This document shows, one piece after another, positions 26,861-37,742 of a DNA stretch of 64,000 nt. The DNA comes from Oxalobacteraceae sp. CFBP 8761 (GTDB lineage: Bacteria; Pseudomonadota; Gammaproteobacteria; Burkholderiales; Burkholderiaceae_D), in contig JACYUE010000001.1 in the NCBI GenBank assembly GCA_014841595.1, forward strand, positions 2,778,996 to 2,842,995. The letters run 5' to 3'. Numbering within the stretch: position 1 is the first letter of the stretch; each line of letters opens with the position of its first letter. The notes below the pieces were generated by a model, which did no database searches, was not told the DNA's origin, and worked only from the letters and a program-made list of their open reading frames with translations. Both the position numbers and the translations under genes were made by a program.

Positions 26861-26886
26861 AAAAAGCTCCCTTGCGGGAGCTTTTT
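26861..26886 (-). terminator. Intrinsic terminator of tRNA-Ser
   Basis: Symmetric 11-bp stem AAAAAGCTCCC/GGGAGCTTTTT with a 4-nt loop, followed on either strand by T-rich sequence. On minus it lies 9 nt after the tRNA 3' end. It can work in both directions. Confidence 0.88.
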
Positions 26887-26895
26887 GCTTTTTTC

Positions 26896-26988
26896 TGGCG
26901 GAGACGGTGGGATTCGAACCCACGATACAGGTATAAGCCGTATGCATCCTTAGCAGGGATGTGCCTTCGGCCACTCGGCCACGTCTCC
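26896..26988 (-). tRNA. tRNA-Ser(GCT)
   Basis: 93 nt including an encoded CCA. The acceptor pairs GGAGACG with CGTCTCC, and the T-arm GTGGGTTCGAATCCCAC is intact. The anticodon stem CATCC/GGATG encloses the loop CTGCTAA with anticodon GCT (codons AGC/AGU). A long variable arm of the class II type is present, as expected for serine. Confidence 0.95.
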
Positions 26989-27085
26989 AATCAGTACCAA
27001 CGTTTCCGTCAGCGCTGAGTGCAAGCATCTTAAGGGTTGGTGCTCATTTGGTCAAGAAAACACACCCAAAAAATTGCAAACTGGC

Positions 27086-28333
27086 TTAACTTTGTTCGAG
27101 ATTAAACGACTTGTGCAGGGCGCGCACGGCCAGTTCCATGTACTTCTCGTCGATCAGCACAGAGATCTTGATCTCCGACGTCGAGATCATCTGGATGTTG
27201 ATGCCCTCTTCCGACAGCGTGCGGAACATGTCCGAGGCCACGCCGACGTGGCTGCGCATGCCCACGCCCACGGCCGAGACCTTCGAGACCTTGGCGTCGC
27301 CGACGATCTTGGCCGCGCCCAGGATGTCCTTCTGGTCTTCCAGCACCTTCATTGCCTGCACATAGTCGTTGCGCGAAACCGTGAAGGTGAAGTCGGTCTT
27401 GCCGTCCACCGACTGGTTCTGGATGATCATGTCGACTTCGATATTGGCTTCGGCGATCGGACCCAGGATGTGGAATGCGACACCTGGCTTGTCCGGCACG
27501 CCCAGGACGGTGATCTTTGCTTCATCGCGATTGAAGGCGATGCCGGAGATGACGGCTTGTTCCATATTGCTTTCTTCCTCAAACGAAATCAGGGTGCCGG
27601 AGCTGGCTTCTTCGGCCAGGGGCATCAGGGGATCGGTCAGTGACGACAGCACGCGCGTCGGCACCTGGTAGTTGCCTGCAAACTCCACCGAGCGGGTTTG
27701 CAGCACTTTCGAGCCCAGCGACGCCAGCTCGAGCATTTCTTCGAAGGTAATCTTCGACAGGCGGCGCGCCTCGTCGACCACGCGCGGATCGGTCGTGTAG
27801 ACGCCGTCGACGTCGGTATAGATCAGGCATTCGTCGGCCTTCAGCGCGGCCGCAATCGCCACCGCCGAGGTGTCCGAACCGCCACGGCCGAGGGTCGAGA
27901 TGTTGCCGTCCTCGTCCATGCCCTGGAAGCCCGTGATGATGACGATCTTGCCGTTGGCCAGGTCGCGCAGCACGCGCGTGTCGTCGATCGACTGGATGCG
28001 CGCCTTCGTGAATGACGAGTCGGTGCGGATGCCTGCCTGCCAGCCAGTGTACGAGACCGCGTCCTTGCCGATGGCAAGTAGCGCCATGGCCAGAAGGCCC
28101 ACGGACACTTGCTCGCCGGTCGAGGCAATCATGTCCAGTTCGCGTGGATCGGGCTGGTCCATGATCTGCTTGGCCAGACCGATCAGGCGATTGGTTTCGC
28201 CCGACATGGCGGACGGCACGACGACGATCTGGTGACCTGCGTCGTGCCACTTGGCCACACGGGCCGCGACATTCTTGATACGGTCCGTCGATCCCATCGA
28301 CGTCCCGCCGTATTTGTGGACAATTAAAGCCAT
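27086..28333 (-). CDS. lysC: Aspartate kinase
   Basis: Cytosolic kinase phosphorylating aspartate as the first step to lysine, methionine, threonine and diaminopimelate. The 415-residue product begins [13 protein letters not shown] (the KYGGTS kinase motif). [23 protein letters not shown] is the conserved nucleotide and aspartate region, and two ACT domains occupy the last 150 residues ([14 protein letters not shown] and [12 protein letters not shown]), so feedback inhibition is expected. An internal start for a beta subunit is possible but not assigned. The ATG at 28333 gives the conserved N-terminus. It is downstream of tilS and upstream of tRNA-Ser, an order I associate with Burkholderiales. 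Confidence 0.95.
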   Translation of the reverse strand: MALIVHKYGGTSMGSTDRIKNVAARVAKWHDAGHQIVVVPSAMSGETNRLIGLAKQIMDQPDPRELDMIASTGEQVSVGLLAMALLAIGKDAVSYTGWQAGIRTDSSFTKARIQSIDDTRVLRDLANGKIVIITGFQGMDEDGNISTLGRGGSDTSAVAIAAALKADECLIYTDVDGVYTTDPRVVDEARRLSKITFEEMLELASLGSKVLQTRSVEFAGNYQVPTRVLSSLTDPLMPLAEEASSGTLISFEEESNMEQAVISGIAFNRDEAKITVLGVPDKPGVAFHILGPIAEANIEVDMIIQNQSVDGKTDFTFTVSRNDYVQAMKVLEDQKDILGAAKIVGDAKVSKVSAVGVGMRSHVGVASDMFRTLSEEGINIQMISTSEIKISVLIDEKYMELAVRALHKSFNLEQS

Positions 28334-28480
28334 ATCAGGAAGGGTTCCAGCTAGGGTAAGGATCAAAAAGGGACCCTTACTCTAGCATGGTGCAGCGCGG
28401 CATCACAAGGCTCGTTGGCGGAAAAGCTATACGAAAAGAACATAACCTAATGCTTTTCGCAACGCAGCCGACAGGACGCG

Positions 28481-29905
28481 TCAGGCCGTGTTCGCTTCCC
28501 AGCGCAATTCGATCCTGTCCTCGCCGCCTTCCAGCACATGCGCGCAATCCATCCCGATGCCGGCGGCGAACAACAGCTCACGGCCACGGCTGACGGTGGG
28601 CAGGCGCTCGCGCTCCCAGGCCGGCACGCCCAGCGCCTGAAAATGCGCCTTCAAGCCGCGCGTGGGGCGGTTGGCCGCTGTCTTGAGGCGCTCGCCGCCC
28701 TTGCGGAAATCGATCATCAACGGCAGCGCGCGCAGCCAGGCGGCATCGAAGCCGCGGGCGGCCGGCACGAAGTGCAGCACGCCGCCGTAGGCCGGAAACG
28801 CGATCGACGCTTCGCCCTGCCAGCGGAAGCGCTGCCCTTCCTTGACGAAGATGCCGAGGTCGTCCGGATCGCGCATGCCTTCCAGTTCCGGCAAGTGCGG
28901 CGTCAGGTACAGCTTGCCGCGGTGGCGGCGGATGTGGCAGTCGGGATGCGTGACCTTCAACTGCGCATCCTCGCGCGCCGAGAACAATTGCCAGACCATC
29001 TCGGCGAGCCACGCCGTCGACGGCATCGCCAGCCCACGCACGGCGAACAGATGGCGCATGCAGTTGTCGATGCGGTCGGCGCTGAGCGCGCCGAGCACCG
29101 CCAGATCGACCGCATCGCCATCCAGACAGGCGGCCAGGTCCTGCGCCGCCAGCTCTTCGAGCATGCGCTGGGCCGACGCGACGTGCGCGGCACCGCGCGC
29201 CAGGCGCGCCTGGAAGCCGGGGAAGTTCGCGGCTAGCGCAGGCATTACCTGATGGCGCAGCGCGTTGCGTGCATAGCGCGCATCCTGGTTCGATTCATCC
29301 TCGACCCACCGCAAAGCGTGCGTCGCGGCATAGGCCTCGAGCGCCGCGCGCGATTGCGTCAGCAGCGGGCGTGCCATCACGGTGACGTCGTCGCCCAGCA
29401 GGTTCGGCGAGCGATTGGCCGCTTCCATGCCGGACAAGCCCGCAGGCCCCGAGCCGCGCAGCAATTGCAGCAGCACAGTTTCAGCCTGATCGTCGAGGTG
29501 ATGCGCGGTCAGCAGCAGCGTCGCGCCATGCACGCGGCACATGTCCCCCAGCGCCGCATAGCGTGGGCGGCGTGCAGCGGCTTCCACGCCGGAACCGTCG
29601 ACCGGAATCGTCACACGACGGTGGTCAAATGGCACACCCAGCGCGGCGCAGCTGCGTTCGCAGTGCGCAAGCCAGGCGTCGGCATTCGGGCTCAGGCCGT
29701 GGTGGACATGGAAGGCAAACAGCGGAATGCCCTGCTGCGCGCACCAGGCGTGAGCCAGGTGTAGCAAGACCATCGAATCGAGGCCGCCGCTGCAGGCGAT
29801 CGCGATCGAGGTGGGCGCGTAGGTGGTGGACAGGCGCGCGAGCGCCTCATTGCATGCTGCGGGTACCGATCCGGTTGGATCGGTACCGCGATTGGTTCTG
29901 CTCAC
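28481..29905 (-). CDS. tilS: tRNA(Ile)-lysidine synthase
   Basis: Modifies C34 of the tRNA-Ile CAU anticodon to lysidine using ATP and lysine, so that AUA is read as isoleucine. About 474 residues: the N-type ATP pyrophosphatase loop IACSGGLDSMVLLHLA near residue 35, the HHLDDQAETVLLQLLRG segment, EDESNQDARYARNALRHQVMP (TilS signature), and the C-terminal TilS domain (LMIDFRKGGERLK, ERLPTV). The start is taken as GTG at 29905; the longer open frame upstream runs antisense to nothing but overlaps accA and has no family similarity. It is 26 nt downstream of accA. Confidence 0.93.
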   Translation of the reverse strand: MSRTNRGTDPTGSVPAACNEALARLSTTYAPTSIAIACSGGLDSMVLLHLAHAWCAQQGIPLFAFHVHHGLSPNADAWLAHCERSCAALGVPFDHRRVTIPVDGSGVEAAARRPRYAALGDMCRVHGATLLLTAHHLDDQAETVLLQLLRGSGPAGLSGMEAANRSPNLLGDDVTVMARPLLTQSRAALEAYAATHALRWVEDESNQDARYARNALRHQVMPALAANFPGFQARLARGAAHVASAQRMLEELAAQDLAACLDGDAVDLAVLGALSADRIDNCMRHLFAVRGLAMPSTAWLAEMVWQLFSAREDAQLKVTHPDCHIRRHRGKLYLTPHLPELEGMRDPDDLGIFVKEGQRFRWQGEASIAFPAYGGVLHFVPAARGFDAAWLRALPLMIDFRKGGERLKTAANRPTRGLKAHFQALGVPAWERERLPTVSRGRELLFAAGIGMDCAHVLEGGEDRIELRWEANTA

Positions 29906-29931
29906 TGTTGAGACTCGCTTACTTTTGTTGC

Positions 29932-30909
29932 TTACTCTTCGCGCGGCAGCGTTTCCTTGAACTTGCCATACGCCATCAACTTGGCGTGACGGGCTTCCAG
30001 CAGGTCCTTGGTCTTCATGCCCTGGAACTGGCGCAGCGTGTCGGCCAGTGCGCGCTTGAGCAGTTGCGCCATCTGTTTCGGATCGCGGTGCGCGCCACCC
30101 AGTGGCTCGTTGACGATCTTGTCGACCAGGCCCATCGCCTTCAGGCGGTGCGCGGTCAGGCCCAGTGCATCGGCGGCATCGGCCGCGCGCTCGGACGTCT
30201 TCCACAGGATCGATGCGCAGCCTTCCGGCGAAATGACCGAGTAGGTCGCGTATTGCAGGATCAGCACAGCGTCGCCAACGGCAATGGCCAGTGCGCCGCC
30301 GGAACCGCCTTCACCGATGATGGTGGCGATCAGTGGCACCTTCAGTTCGGCCATCACGTACAGGTTGTGACCGATGGCTTCGGACTGGCCGCGCTCTTCC
30401 GCTTCGATGCCGGGGAATGCGCCCGGGGTGTCGACAAAAGTAAAGATCGGCAGGCCGAATTTTTCGGCCAGCTTCATCAGGCGCATGGCCTTGCGATAGC
30501 CTTCGGGCTTGGGCATGCCGAAGTTGCGCATCGCGCGCTCTTTGGTGTCGCGGCCCTTCTGGTGGCCGATGACCATGCAGGGCTGGCCATTGAAACGGGC
30601 CAGGCCGCCAATGATCGACTGGTCGTCGGCAAAGGTGCGGTCGCCGTGCAGTTCATGGAAATCGGTGAAGATCGAATTCACATAGTCCATCGTGTACGGA
30701 CGCTGCGGGTGACGCGAAATCTTCGACACTTGCCACGGAGTCAGCTTGGCGTAGATGTCTTTGGTGAGCTGCTGGCTTTTCTTGTCCAGGCGATCGATCT
30801 CCTCGGAGATATCGACAGCGGAATCATCTTGTACGAACCGCAGCTCTTCAATCTTGGAATCGAGCTCGGCGATCGGCTGCTCGAAATCGAGGAAAGTTAA
30901 TTTAGTCAT
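29932..30909 (-). CDS. accA: Acetyl-CoA carboxylase carboxyltransferase subunit alpha
   Basis: With AccD forms the carboxyltransferase that moves CO2 from biotin-BCCP to acetyl-CoA, the first step of fatty-acid synthesis. 325 residues, the standard length. [20 protein letters not shown] opens the protein. [37 protein letters not shown] and [14 protein letters not shown] are the diagnostic crotonase-fold motifs. The ATG at 30909 is chosen because GGAG sits 5 nt upstream; a GTG two codons earlier is less well placed. It is part of the same-strand run cysS, glycosylase, accA, tilS, lysC. Confidence 0.96.
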   Translation of the reverse strand: MTKLTFLDFEQPIAELDSKIEELRFVQDDSAVDISEEIDRLDKKSQQLTKDIYAKLTPWQVSKISRHPQRPYTMDYVNSIFTDFHELHGDRTFADDQSIIGGLARFNGQPCMVIGHQKGRDTKERAMRNFGMPKPEGYRKAMRLMKLAEKFGLPIFTFVDTPGAFPGIEAEERGQSEAIGHNLYVMAELKVPLIATIIGEGGSGGALAIAVGDAVLILQYATYSVISPEGCASILWKTSERAADAADALGLTAHRLKAMGLVDKIVNEPLGGAHRDPKQMAQLLKRALADTLRQFQGMKTKDLLEARHAKLMAYGKFKETLPREE

Positions 30910-31009
30910 TGTCACTCCGGGGTAATGTCTTGGCCGTGCTCTGAGGCTGCGCGGCGGATCAGGGCGCTATTCTACCGTAAGCCGGTGGCGTGTCGGGCGG
31001 ATCGGGAGC

Positions 31010-31698
31010 TCAGGCCGCAGGGGCGACCGGGTCCAGGCTGCGCCACAAATACCAGGTCGCCACCGTGCGCCAGGGTTCCCAGTTGGCCGACACCTCGCGC
31101 GCATCGCTGCGCGAAACAGGTTCGCCAGAGAAATAGTTTTGGCTGATGCCCTGGATCAGGCCGGGATCGTCCAGTGGCAGGACGTTCGGCCGCAGCAGAT
31201 TAAATATCAAAAACATCTCGGCTGTCCAGCGGCTGATGCCGCGAATCCGGATCAGCTCGGCAATGACGGCCTCGTCATCCATTTCGGACCACAGGTCGGC
31301 GTGCACCCGCTTGGCCTTGAAATGGTCGGCCAGGTCGAGGATGTATTCGGTCTTGCGTTTGGACAGGCCGCAGCCGGACAACTGGACTGCGCCCAGCTTG
31401 ATGATCTGGCTCGGGCCCAGCGTTGGGCAGACGGCCAGCAGCTTGCCCCAGGCCAGGTCGGCTGCTTTCGGCGTGACTTGCTGACCGACGATCGAGCGCG
31501 CGAGTGTCGTGAACGGATCGGGCTGGCCGCGCAGATGCAGGTCGCCGAACTGCGGGATCAGCTTGTTCATGATGCGATCGCGCTGCATCAGTTCGCGCTT
31601 GGCCTCGGCCCAGTAGATCGGCACGGCGAGCGCATCGTGCGCCGGCGACGTGCCTGCCAATGCAGCCACGCTGCCCGACTTGTCCTTGTTCGCTGGCA

Positions 31699-31699
<1 letters not shown>
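31010..31699 (-). CDS. DNA-3-methyladenine glycosylase (HhH-GPD family)
   Basis: 229-residue base-excision-repair enzyme of the AlkA/HhH-GPD superfamily, removing alkylated bases. GDLHLRGQPDPFTTLARSIVGQQVTPKAADLAWGKL is the conserved helical start. LGAVQLSGCGLSKRKTEYILDLADHF leads into the helix-hairpin-helix, and IRGISRWTAEMFLIFNLLRPNVLPLDDPGL contains the hairpin plus the catalytic Asp. It lacks the N-terminal domain of E. coli AlkA, as do other short members. Its ATG overlaps the cysS stop (TAATG), which indicates coupled translation. Confidence 0.9.
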
Positions 31700-33099
<1,400 letters not shown>

Positions 33100-33385
33100 T
33101 GAATTTTCGGTTCGCACGAGGATGGCAAACGCTCGCCGGCACCGCAACGACCATCCCGGCGCGGCATTGCATGCGCGCCAGCCGGACGGGTGCGGCGTGG
33201 GGTGCGCCTGGGGCCTCGGTGTTATTCTTATTTGATAGAATGGGACGTTGTTTGTAAGCGCTTCTCTTGTGCGCTTCAAGGAAAGTATAGCATTGATAAA
33301 AACCCGGCTGGCCCCATACGGACCAGCTTTATTTTTGGGACAACCCTTGACAGCGCCACGTGCGCGGTCCATCAGAGGAAGCCAG

Positions 33386-34003
33386 ATGTCATCGTCATTC
33401 AACCGCCGCTTCGCCCTCGTGCGCGTGGCCGGCGCCACCGCTGCCCTCGCCTGCGGCGTGCTGTTCTCTGGCAGCGCGCTGGCGGCCGACATGCCGCAGT
33501 ATTCGATCAAGACCAGCATGGGCGAGATCGTCGTCGAACTCGATCAGGAGAAAGCCCCCAAGACGGTGGCCAACTTCGCGGCCTATGCCAAGTCGGGCGC
33601 CTATAACGGCACGATCTTCCATCGCGTGATCGAGGGCTTCATGATCCAGGGCGGCGGCATGAACGAAAAGTTCGAAGGCCGCAAGACGCTCAAACCGATC
33701 AAGAACGAATCGAACAATGGCCTGTCGAACCAGCCGTACACGATTTCGATGGCACGCGAAGACAATCCTGACAGCGCCACCTCGCAATGGTTCATCAACG
33801 TGGCCGACAATTCGGGCATCGATTTTCCGTTTGTCGGCGGCTCGGGTTATACCGTGTTCGGCAAGGTGGTCAAGGGCCAGGAGACGGTCGACAAGATCAA
33901 GGCCGTCGTGGTCGACGACGTGCGCGGCATGCAGAACGTGCCCGTCGTGCCGATCAAGATTACGTCCGTGACGCAGCTCAAAGGCGACAAGCTAGTAAAA
34001 TAA
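33386..34003 (+). CDS. ppiA: Periplasmic peptidyl-prolyl cis-trans isomerase (cyclophilin)
   Basis: 205 residues with a signal peptide (cleavage after GSALA-A, about residue 33) and one cyclophilin domain. [21 protein letters not shown] carries the catalytic Arg, [23 protein letters not shown] the substrate groove, and [17 protein letters not shown] closes the barrel. It speeds proline isomerisation during folding of exported proteins. The ATG at 33386 follows GAGGA. It is divergent from cysS across 286 bp in which I see no other gene, and is followed 59 nt later by the cytosolic paralogue. Confidence 0.93.
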   Translation: MSSSFNRRFALVRVAGATAALACGVLFSGSALAADMPQYSIKTSMGEIVVELDQEKAPKTVANFAAYAKSGAYNGTIFHRVIEGFMIQGGGMNEKFEGRKTLKPIKNESNNGLSNQPYTISMAREDNPDSATSQWFINVADNSGIDFPFVGGSGYTVFGKVVKGQETVDKIKAVVVDDVRGMQNVPVVPIKITSVTQLKGDKLVK

Positions 34004-34062
34004 CGGTTCCGCCGCGCCTGCATCCGGCGCGCATGCCCATCAACCAACAACAAGGACACCAC

Positions 34063-34554
34063 ATGACGACGATTCTCATCACCACCAACCAGGGCAACAT
34101 CACCGCTGAACTGGACGCTGATAAAGCACCGAAGACCGTTGCCAACTTCATCGACTACGTCAACAAGGGCCACTTCAGCAACACGATCTTCCACCGCGTG
34201 ATCAAGGACTTCATGATCCAGGGCGGCGGTTTCGAGCCAGGCATGAAGCAAAAGCCGACCCCGGCAACCGTCGAGAACGAAGCCAAGAACGGCCTGAAGA
34301 ACGACAAGTACACGCTGGCCATGGCCCGTACCTCGGATCCGCATTCGGCATCGGCCCAGTTCTTCATCAACACCAAGAACAATGCTTTCCTCGACTACCC
34401 GGGCCAGGACGGCTGGGGTTACGCCGTGTTCGGTAAAGTCACCGAAGGCCAGGACATCGTCGACACGCTGAACAATGTCAAGACCAGCCGCGGCGGCATG
34501 CACTCCGACGTGCCGGTCGACCCAGTCATCATCGAGAAAATCGAAGTCCTGTAA
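34063..34554 (+). CDS. ppiB: Cytosolic peptidyl-prolyl cis-trans isomerase B
   Basis: 163-residue single-domain cyclophilin without a signal peptide, so cytosolic. NTIFHRVIKDFMIQGGGFEPGM has the catalytic Arg; LAMARTSDPHSASAQFFINTKNN and YAVFGKVTEGQDIVDTL complete the fold. It is close in sequence to the periplasmic enzyme immediately upstream, which suggests an old tandem duplication that then acquired different locations. AAGGA lies about 8 nt before the ATG. lpxH follows after 43 nt. Confidence 0.95.
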   Translation: MTTILITTNQGNITAELDADKAPKTVANFIDYVNKGHFSNTIFHRVIKDFMIQGGGFEPGMKQKPTPATVENEAKNGLKNDKYTLAMARTSDPHSASAQFFINTKNNAFLDYPGQDGWGYAVFGKVTEGQDIVDTLNNVKTSRGGMHSDVPVDPVIIEKIEVL

Positions 34555-34597
34555 TGCGCGGCGCGCACCAGCATCAGTCGTCGTCTTGAGTACGCCA

Positions 34598-35356
34598 ATG
34601 ACGCTGCCTGCGCGCCCGTTCGCGCTGTTCATCTCCGACCTGCACCTGCAGGTCTCACACCCGCGCACGCTGGAAGCATTTTTGCGCTTCCTGGCCGAGC
34701 GCGCGGTGCATGCCGAGCAGTTGTATCTGCTCGGCGATATCTTCGAATACTGGGCCGGCGACGATGACGTTGCCGATCCATTCCACCAGACCATCATCAC
34801 GGCGATCCGCGCCGTCGCCGATGCCGGCGTGATGGTCTTCTGGATGGCGGGCAACCGCGACTTCCTCGTTGGGGAAGGCTTTGCACACGCCGCCCATCTG
34901 ACCCTGCTGCAAGAACCCCATGTCATCGAAGCCGGCACGCGCCGCATCGCACTCGTGCATGGCGACGCGCAGTGCACGCTCGACACAAAGTACATGGCGT
35001 TCCGCGCGCAAGTGCGCGCCCCGGAATGGCAGGCACAATTCCTCGGCATGCCACTGGCGCAGCGCAAGGGCATCATCGCCGGACTGCGTGAAGGCTCGCG
35101 CGAAGCCCACACGGGCAAATCGTACGAGACGATGGACGTGACGCCCGAGGCTGTGGCCGATGTGTTTGCCTCGCTCGATGCCGACGTCATCATTCACGGG
35201 CACACGCACCGGCCCGCCGTGCACGCGCACGGCGACAAGCTGCGTTACGTGCTGCCGGACTGGGAACTCGACGAGGTACCCGCCCGCGGCGGCTGGATCG
35301 CGTTGTACCCGGATGGCAGCCTCGTGCGCCACGACATCGACGGCGCCATTCTCTAA
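34598..35356 (+). CDS. lpxH: UDP-2,3-diacylglucosamine diphosphatase
   Basis: Hydrolyses UDP-2,3-diacylglucosamine to lipid X and UMP in lipid A synthesis, on the cytosolic face of the inner membrane. 252 residues of the calcineurin-like metallophosphatase fold with all metal motifs: FISDLHL, LLGDIFEYW, MAGNRDF, LVHGD and IIHGHTHRP. The ATG at 34598 begins the conserved region; the frame upstream overlaps ppiB and has no support. The order ppiB-lpxH is common in betaproteobacteria, from general knowledge. Confidence 0.95.
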   Translation: MTLPARPFALFISDLHLQVSHPRTLEAFLRFLAERAVHAEQLYLLGDIFEYWAGDDDVADPFHQTIITAIRAVADAGVMVFWMAGNRDFLVGEGFAHAAHLTLLQEPHVIEAGTRRIALVHGDAQCTLDTKYMAFRAQVRAPEWQAQFLGMPLAQRKGIIAGLREGSREAHTGKSYETMDVTPEAVADVFASLDADVIIHGHTHRPAVHAHGDKLRYVLPDWELDEVPARGGWIALYPDGSLVRHDIDGAIL

Positions 35357-35402
35357 GATCCTTCCACGCTCTACCCGCCGCGCATGATCTCGCGTCTGCA
35401 TG

Positions 35403-35440
35403 TTGACCTTTGCGCGCCCACTGTTATACTCAACTACAAC
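35403..35440 (+). promoter_or_regulatory. Sigma-70 promoter with candidate GntR operator
   Basis: TTGACC (35403-35408), 16-bp spacer, TATACT (35425-35430). An imperfect inverted repeat GTTATA-N6-TACAAC (35423-35440) covers the -10 and the likely start point, the right place and shape for autorepression by the YtrA-like GntR protein encoded 80 nt downstream. Confidence 0.7.
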
Positions 35441-35473
35441 ACCACTTCAACACACCACCATGAGGAGGCAGGC

Positions 35474-35542
35474 ATGTGCATCACGATGACGCCGCACCGA
35501 ACCACCACGGAGGCCCTAGATGACCGTCGGCTGGAACGATAA
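35474..35542 (+). CDS. 22-residue leader ORF overlapping the GntR gene
   Basis: An ATG at 35474 preceded by a very strong GAGGAGG site (GAGGAGGCAGGC) opens a 22-codon ORF ending TAA at 35542. The peptide begins MCITMTPHRTTTEALDD. It overlaps the first 23 nt of the GntR gene in another frame, so translation of one could affect the other. Nothing about the peptide itself suggests a function. It may be a chance ORF, but the ribosome site is better than most in the window. Confidence 0.4.
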   Translation: MCITMTPHRTTTEALDDRRLER

Positions 35543-35888
35543 GACCCCGATTTACCGCCAGCTCAAGGAGCGCGTCGTTGGCATGATGCTCGACGGCGAT
35601 CTCAAGGCTGGCGACGCCCTGCCCTCGGTACGCCAGATTGCGGCCGACTATCAACTCAACCCAATCACCGTATCGAAGGCCTATCAGGAACTGGTCGACG
35701 AGAACCTGGTGGAAAAACGAAGGGGAATTGGCATGTATGTCACCGAAGGCGCCAGCGAGAAACTGCTGGCAAGCGAGCGCGCACGTTTCATCAGTGAAGA
35801 GTGGCCGGCGATGCTCGAGCGCATCCGCCGCCTGGGGCTGGACGTCAAGGAGCTGCTGACCAACGCGGACCACGGAGGTGCCGCATGA
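35520..35888 (+). CDS. GntR-family (YtrA-type) transcription regulator
   Basis: 122 residues: an N-terminal winged helix (PIYRQLKERVVGMMLDGDLKAGDALPSVRQIAADYQLNPITVSKAYQEL) and a short C-terminal dimerisation helix pair, without the large ligand domain of other GntR classes. This is the YtrA layout, normally encoded with the ABC exporter it controls. GGAGG lies 6-7 nt upstream. Its stop overlaps the ABC ATPase start by ATGA. It probably represses its own promoter until a cell-envelope-active compound or other signal appears. Confidence 0.92.
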   Translation: MTVGWNDKTPIYRQLKERVVGMMLDGDLKAGDALPSVRQIAADYQLNPITVSKAYQELVDENLVEKRRGIGMYVTEGASEKLLASERARFISEEWPAMLERIRRLGLDVKELLTNADHGGAA

Positions 35889-36757
35889 GCGCCGTCATTT
35901 CCGCGCGGGGCTTGAGCAAGCACTACGGCAAGCGGATCGCCGTCGACAACATCGACATCGAGATCGCCGCCGGCCGCATCGTCGGCCTGATCGGCCCCAA
36001 CGGCTCGGGCAAGACGACGACGCTCAAGGCGGCCCTTGGCCTGATCCAGTGCGAAGGCGAACTGTCGGTGCTTGGGCTCGATCCGCGCACCCAGCGCGAC
36101 GAGCTGATGAAGGACGTCTGCTTCATCGCCGACGTCGCCATCCTGCCGCGCTGGCTGCGCGTGAAGGATGCGATCGACTTCGTGGCGGGCGTGCACCCGC
36201 GCTTCGACCGCAGCAAGGCCGAACGCTACATCGCCAACACCAAGCTGACGCCGACGATGAAGGTCAAGGAAATGTCCAAGGGCATGATCGTGCAACTGCA
36301 CCTGGCGCTCGTGATGGCGATCGACGCGAAGCTGCTGGTGCTGGACGAGCCGACGCTCGGGCTGGACATCATCTACCGCAAGGCGTTTTATCAGAACCTG
36401 CTCGAAGACTATTTTGACGAGCACAAGACGATCGTCATCACGACGCACCAGGTCGAGGAAGTCGAGCACATCCTGACCGACCTGCTGTTCATCCGTGACG
36501 GCAAGATCGCGCTGGCCGCCTCGATGGAAGAAATCGGCGAGCGCTACGTCGAAGTCATGGTGGGCAGCGACAAGGTGGCGGCGGCCAGAGCGCTGCAACC
36601 GATCGACGAGCGCACCGTGTTCGGCAAATCCGTGATGCTGTTCGACGCACTGCGCGCGGGCGGCCTGTCCCGCACCCAGCTGGCCGCACTCGGCGAAGTC
36701 CGCAACCCGAGCGTGGCCGACCTGTTCGTCGCCACCATGAAAGGAACCTACGCATGA
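35885..36757 (+). CDS. ABC transporter ATP-binding protein
   Basis: 290 residues. Walker A GLIGPNGSGKTTTLK near residue 38, Walker B LLVLDEPTLGLD, and the H-loop ITTHQVEEVEH are intact. The signature motif reads EMSKGM rather than LSGGQ, as in the YtrB/BcrA-like subfamily that partners with GntR regulators. About 70 C-terminal residues form an accessory domain. It energises the membrane protein encoded next; the start is fixed by the ATGA overlap with the regulator. Confidence 0.92.
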   Translation: MSAVISARGLSKHYGKRIAVDNIDIEIAAGRIVGLIGPNGSGKTTTLKAALGLIQCEGELSVLGLDPRTQRDELMKDVCFIADVAILPRWLRVKDAIDFVAGVHPRFDRSKAERYIANTKLTPTMKVKEMSKGMIVQLHLALVMAIDAKLLVLDEPTLGLDIIYRKAFYQNLLEDYFDEHKTIVITTHQVEEVEHILTDLLFIRDGKIALAASMEEIGERYVEVMVGSDKVAAARALQPIDERTVFGKSVMLFDALRAGGLSRTQLAALGEVRNPSVADLFVATMKGTYA

Positions 36758-37737
36758 CTACGCCAATGAGCACCATGAAATGGCTGATCCGGCGCGAACT
36801 GTGGGAACACAAGGGCGCCTTCTTCTGGGCGCCGCTGGTCGTGGCCGCCGTGATCGTGCTGCTGTTCGGTGGCGGCTTCCTGTACGCCATCATCGCCAAC
36901 CCGTCGTTCCACATGCAGGTCAGCGGCGAACAAGTCATGACGGTCAATGGCTTGCCGCCCGCGGTGCTGGCCAAGCTGGCCACTGCTGCTGCGTCGAGCT
37001 ACCTGGTGATCACGGCGCCGCTGTTCTTCGTGCTGCCGGTGGTCGTGTTCTTCTACTGCATGGCGGCGCTGTACGACGACCGGCGCGACCGCAGCATCCT
37101 GTTCTGGAAGTCGCTGCCGATGTCCGATGCGCAGACCGTACTGTCGAAGGTCGCAACGGCGCTGCTGGTCGCGCCGCTGGCGACGATCGCGATCGGCATC
37201 GCCGCGTCATTGATCCTGCTGGTGATCGGCCTGCTGGGCGGCGCCATCAAGGGTATCAACCTGATCGCACCGGTACTGGCCAACGTCGACTTTTACCTGG
37301 CGCCGGTGTATCTGATCAGCTTCCTGCCGCTGTACATCCTGTGGGCGTTGCCGACGGTCGGCTGGCTCCTGCTGGTATCGAGCTGGGCAAAGTCGCGCGT
37401 GTTCCTGTGGGCCGTCGGCGCGCCGCTGGTGGCGCTTGCGATCCTGGCCTGGTTCGATTTCCTGGCCGGGCGTTTTGCCGGGGTGTCGATGAACGTCAAG
37501 TGGTTCGGCGAAGAGATCGTGGCGCGGGTGCTACTGGGCGTGTTCCCCGGGATCTGGTTCGGCGAAGTCAATGGAGAGGCGCTGGCGCAGCAGCAACAGG
37601 CCGGGCTGGATGGGCCGCTGCTACTGGGCACGTCGTATGCCACGCTGCTCACGCCGGGTGTCTGGATTGCGGCCGCCGCCGGTTGCGCCATGATCTACGG
37701 CGCGATTCGCCTGCGCCGCTGGCGTGACGAGGGTTGA
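36754..37737 (+). CDS. ABC transporter permease
   Basis: 327 residues with about six hydrophobic helices (for instance APLVVAAVIVLLFGGGFLYA, LFFVLPVVVFFYCMAALY, ATIAIGIAASLILLVIGLLGG) and a large extracytoplasmic loop after the first helix. CMAALYDDRRDRSILFWKSLPMSD matches the ABC-2 type permeases paired with BcrA/YtrB ATPases. Substrate unknown; peptide-antibiotic or lipid export is typical of the family. It overlaps the ATPase gene by ATGA. Confidence 0.88.
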   Translation: MTTPMSTMKWLIRRELWEHKGAFFWAPLVVAAVIVLLFGGGFLYAIIANPSFHMQVSGEQVMTVNGLPPAVLAKLATAAASSYLVITAPLFFVLPVVVFFYCMAALYDDRRDRSILFWKSLPMSDAQTVLSKVATALLVAPLATIAIGIAASLILLVIGLLGGAIKGINLIAPVLANVDFYLAPVYLISFLPLYILWALPTVGWLLLVSSWAKSRVFLWAVGAPLVALAILAWFDFLAGRFAGVSMNVKWFGEEIVARVLLGVFPGIWFGEVNGEALAQQQQAGLDGPLLLGTSYATLLTPGVWIAAAAGCAMIYGAIRLRRWRDEG

Positions 37738-37742
37738 ACGTG

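Noticed and set aside
26441..27028. ORFs running through tRNA-Ser and the hairpins
   Set aside because: They include the tRNA sequence (GRVAEGTSLLRMHTAYT-type translation) and a terminator; no coding signal.
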